A stretch of DNA of 64,000 nt from Batillaria attramentaria (Eukaryota; Mollusca; Gastropoda; Batillariidae), in contig JACVVK020000193.1 of the NCBI GenBank assembly GCA_018292915.2, positions 892,001 through 956,000 of the forward strand, in the 5' to 3' direction. Shown here in pieces: positions 63,647-64,000 of this stretch. Below the pieces are notes generated by a model. The model saw nothing but the letters and a program-made list of their open reading frames with translations. It did not search any database and was not told the DNA's origin. The position numbers were made by a program, and so were the translations under genes. Numbering within the stretch: position 1 is the first letter of the stretch; each line of letters opens with the position of its first letter.

Positions 63647-64000
63647 ATGTGCACTCCGACCTTTTGTACTTTTCAATATTTTTCTGCTTTTCTATCAGGG
63701 CTACAACGAGATGTACGTGTTACGGGTACTCGCATTTTTTGAAAATTACTAAGGTTCATTTTGGAAATATTCAATTTTTTTAAATTCTTGTTTTTGGTTA
63801 CAACATCAGTACATGTAACATTTCTTACTCATAACATTCATGACGAAATGTTGCGTACATGTATTTGATTAGGTACCAGAGTGCAAAAATACCAGTTTCA
63901 TGGCAAAAGAATATATATATGTGTATTCAAATTTATTATCGTTTGTTGTTTTCAAATCATTTGACGAATCAACTGAAATCATTTTTTTCAAAATGCTTTT
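63453..64000. other. No gene recognised; (CA)n microsatellite
   Basis: (CA)n at 63578-63643, AT-rich otherwise. Upstream exons of gene A (transmembrane and Ig ectodomain) would lie here or beyond the right edge. I found no transmembrane exon. Confidence 0.4.

Overview
The window reads as nuclear DNA of an invertebrate animal, most likely a mollusc and probably a gastropod. The evidence is long (GT)n/(CA)n/(GA)n microsatellites, several clades of non-LTR retrotransposon, tRNA-derived SINEs, phase-1 exons of immunoglobulin-superfamily (IgSF) receptors, and very low gene density. There are no operons, tRNA genes, rRNA genes or CRISPR arrays. The species assignment is inference.

Host genes. Two minus-strand IgSF receptor-like genes appear to lie head to tail. 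Gene A enters from beyond the right edge and ends here with three cytoplasmic-tail exons (63411-63452, 62902-63002, 61437-61598). These carry YxxM, YxN, ITIM-like and ITSM-like tyrosine motifs. Gene B starts at a TATA box and signal-peptide exon (50495-50549). It continues through an Ig-like exon (11753-12079) to a second Ig-like exon (1407-1540) and probably runs off the left edge. All its junctions fit in phase 1. Its 38-kb first intron holds most of the transposons. A plus-strand gene with a SAP-domain first exon (37027-37204) and a second exon (38306-38601) contains an antisense THAP-domain exon in its intron.

Transposons, left to right. An RT tail fragment (1.9-2.4 kb). A Rex1-like LINE end with a (TTGAA)n tail (3.3-4.1 kb). 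A tRNA-derived SINE (4.3-4.8 kb). An internally deleted LINE (5.3-7.0 kb). A 1.6-kb tandem duplication carrying a second SINE family (7.2-10.4 kb). LINE ends at 11 and 14 kb. A hammerhead-ribozyme repeat (12.5-13.4 kb). A pogo-like element and an AC-rich inverted-repeat element (14.5-16.9 kb). A frameshifted Tx1/L1-like LINE (18.8-25.4 kb). An intact Tx1/L1-like LINE with a perfect 14-bp target-site duplication (26968-32203) set in a ~195-bp tandem array. A hAT-like element (35.0-36.9 kb). A 5.7-kb foldback element built of ~360-bp subrepeats (40.8-46.5 kb). A piggyBac-like remnant (46.7 kb). Two copies of a ~660-bp element with perfect 9-bp target-site duplications (39.5 and 59.4 kb). A CGTACG-rich long-inverted-repeat element with a 64-nt perfect palindrome (57.65-59.14 kb).

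The points most worth following are the ITIM/ITSM receptor pair, the hammerhead ribozyme, the intact LINE, the giant foldback element and the 9-bp-duplication element. All exon models were inferred from splice signals and frame by eye, without transcript evidence. Repeat boundaries are approximate unless target-site duplications are given.
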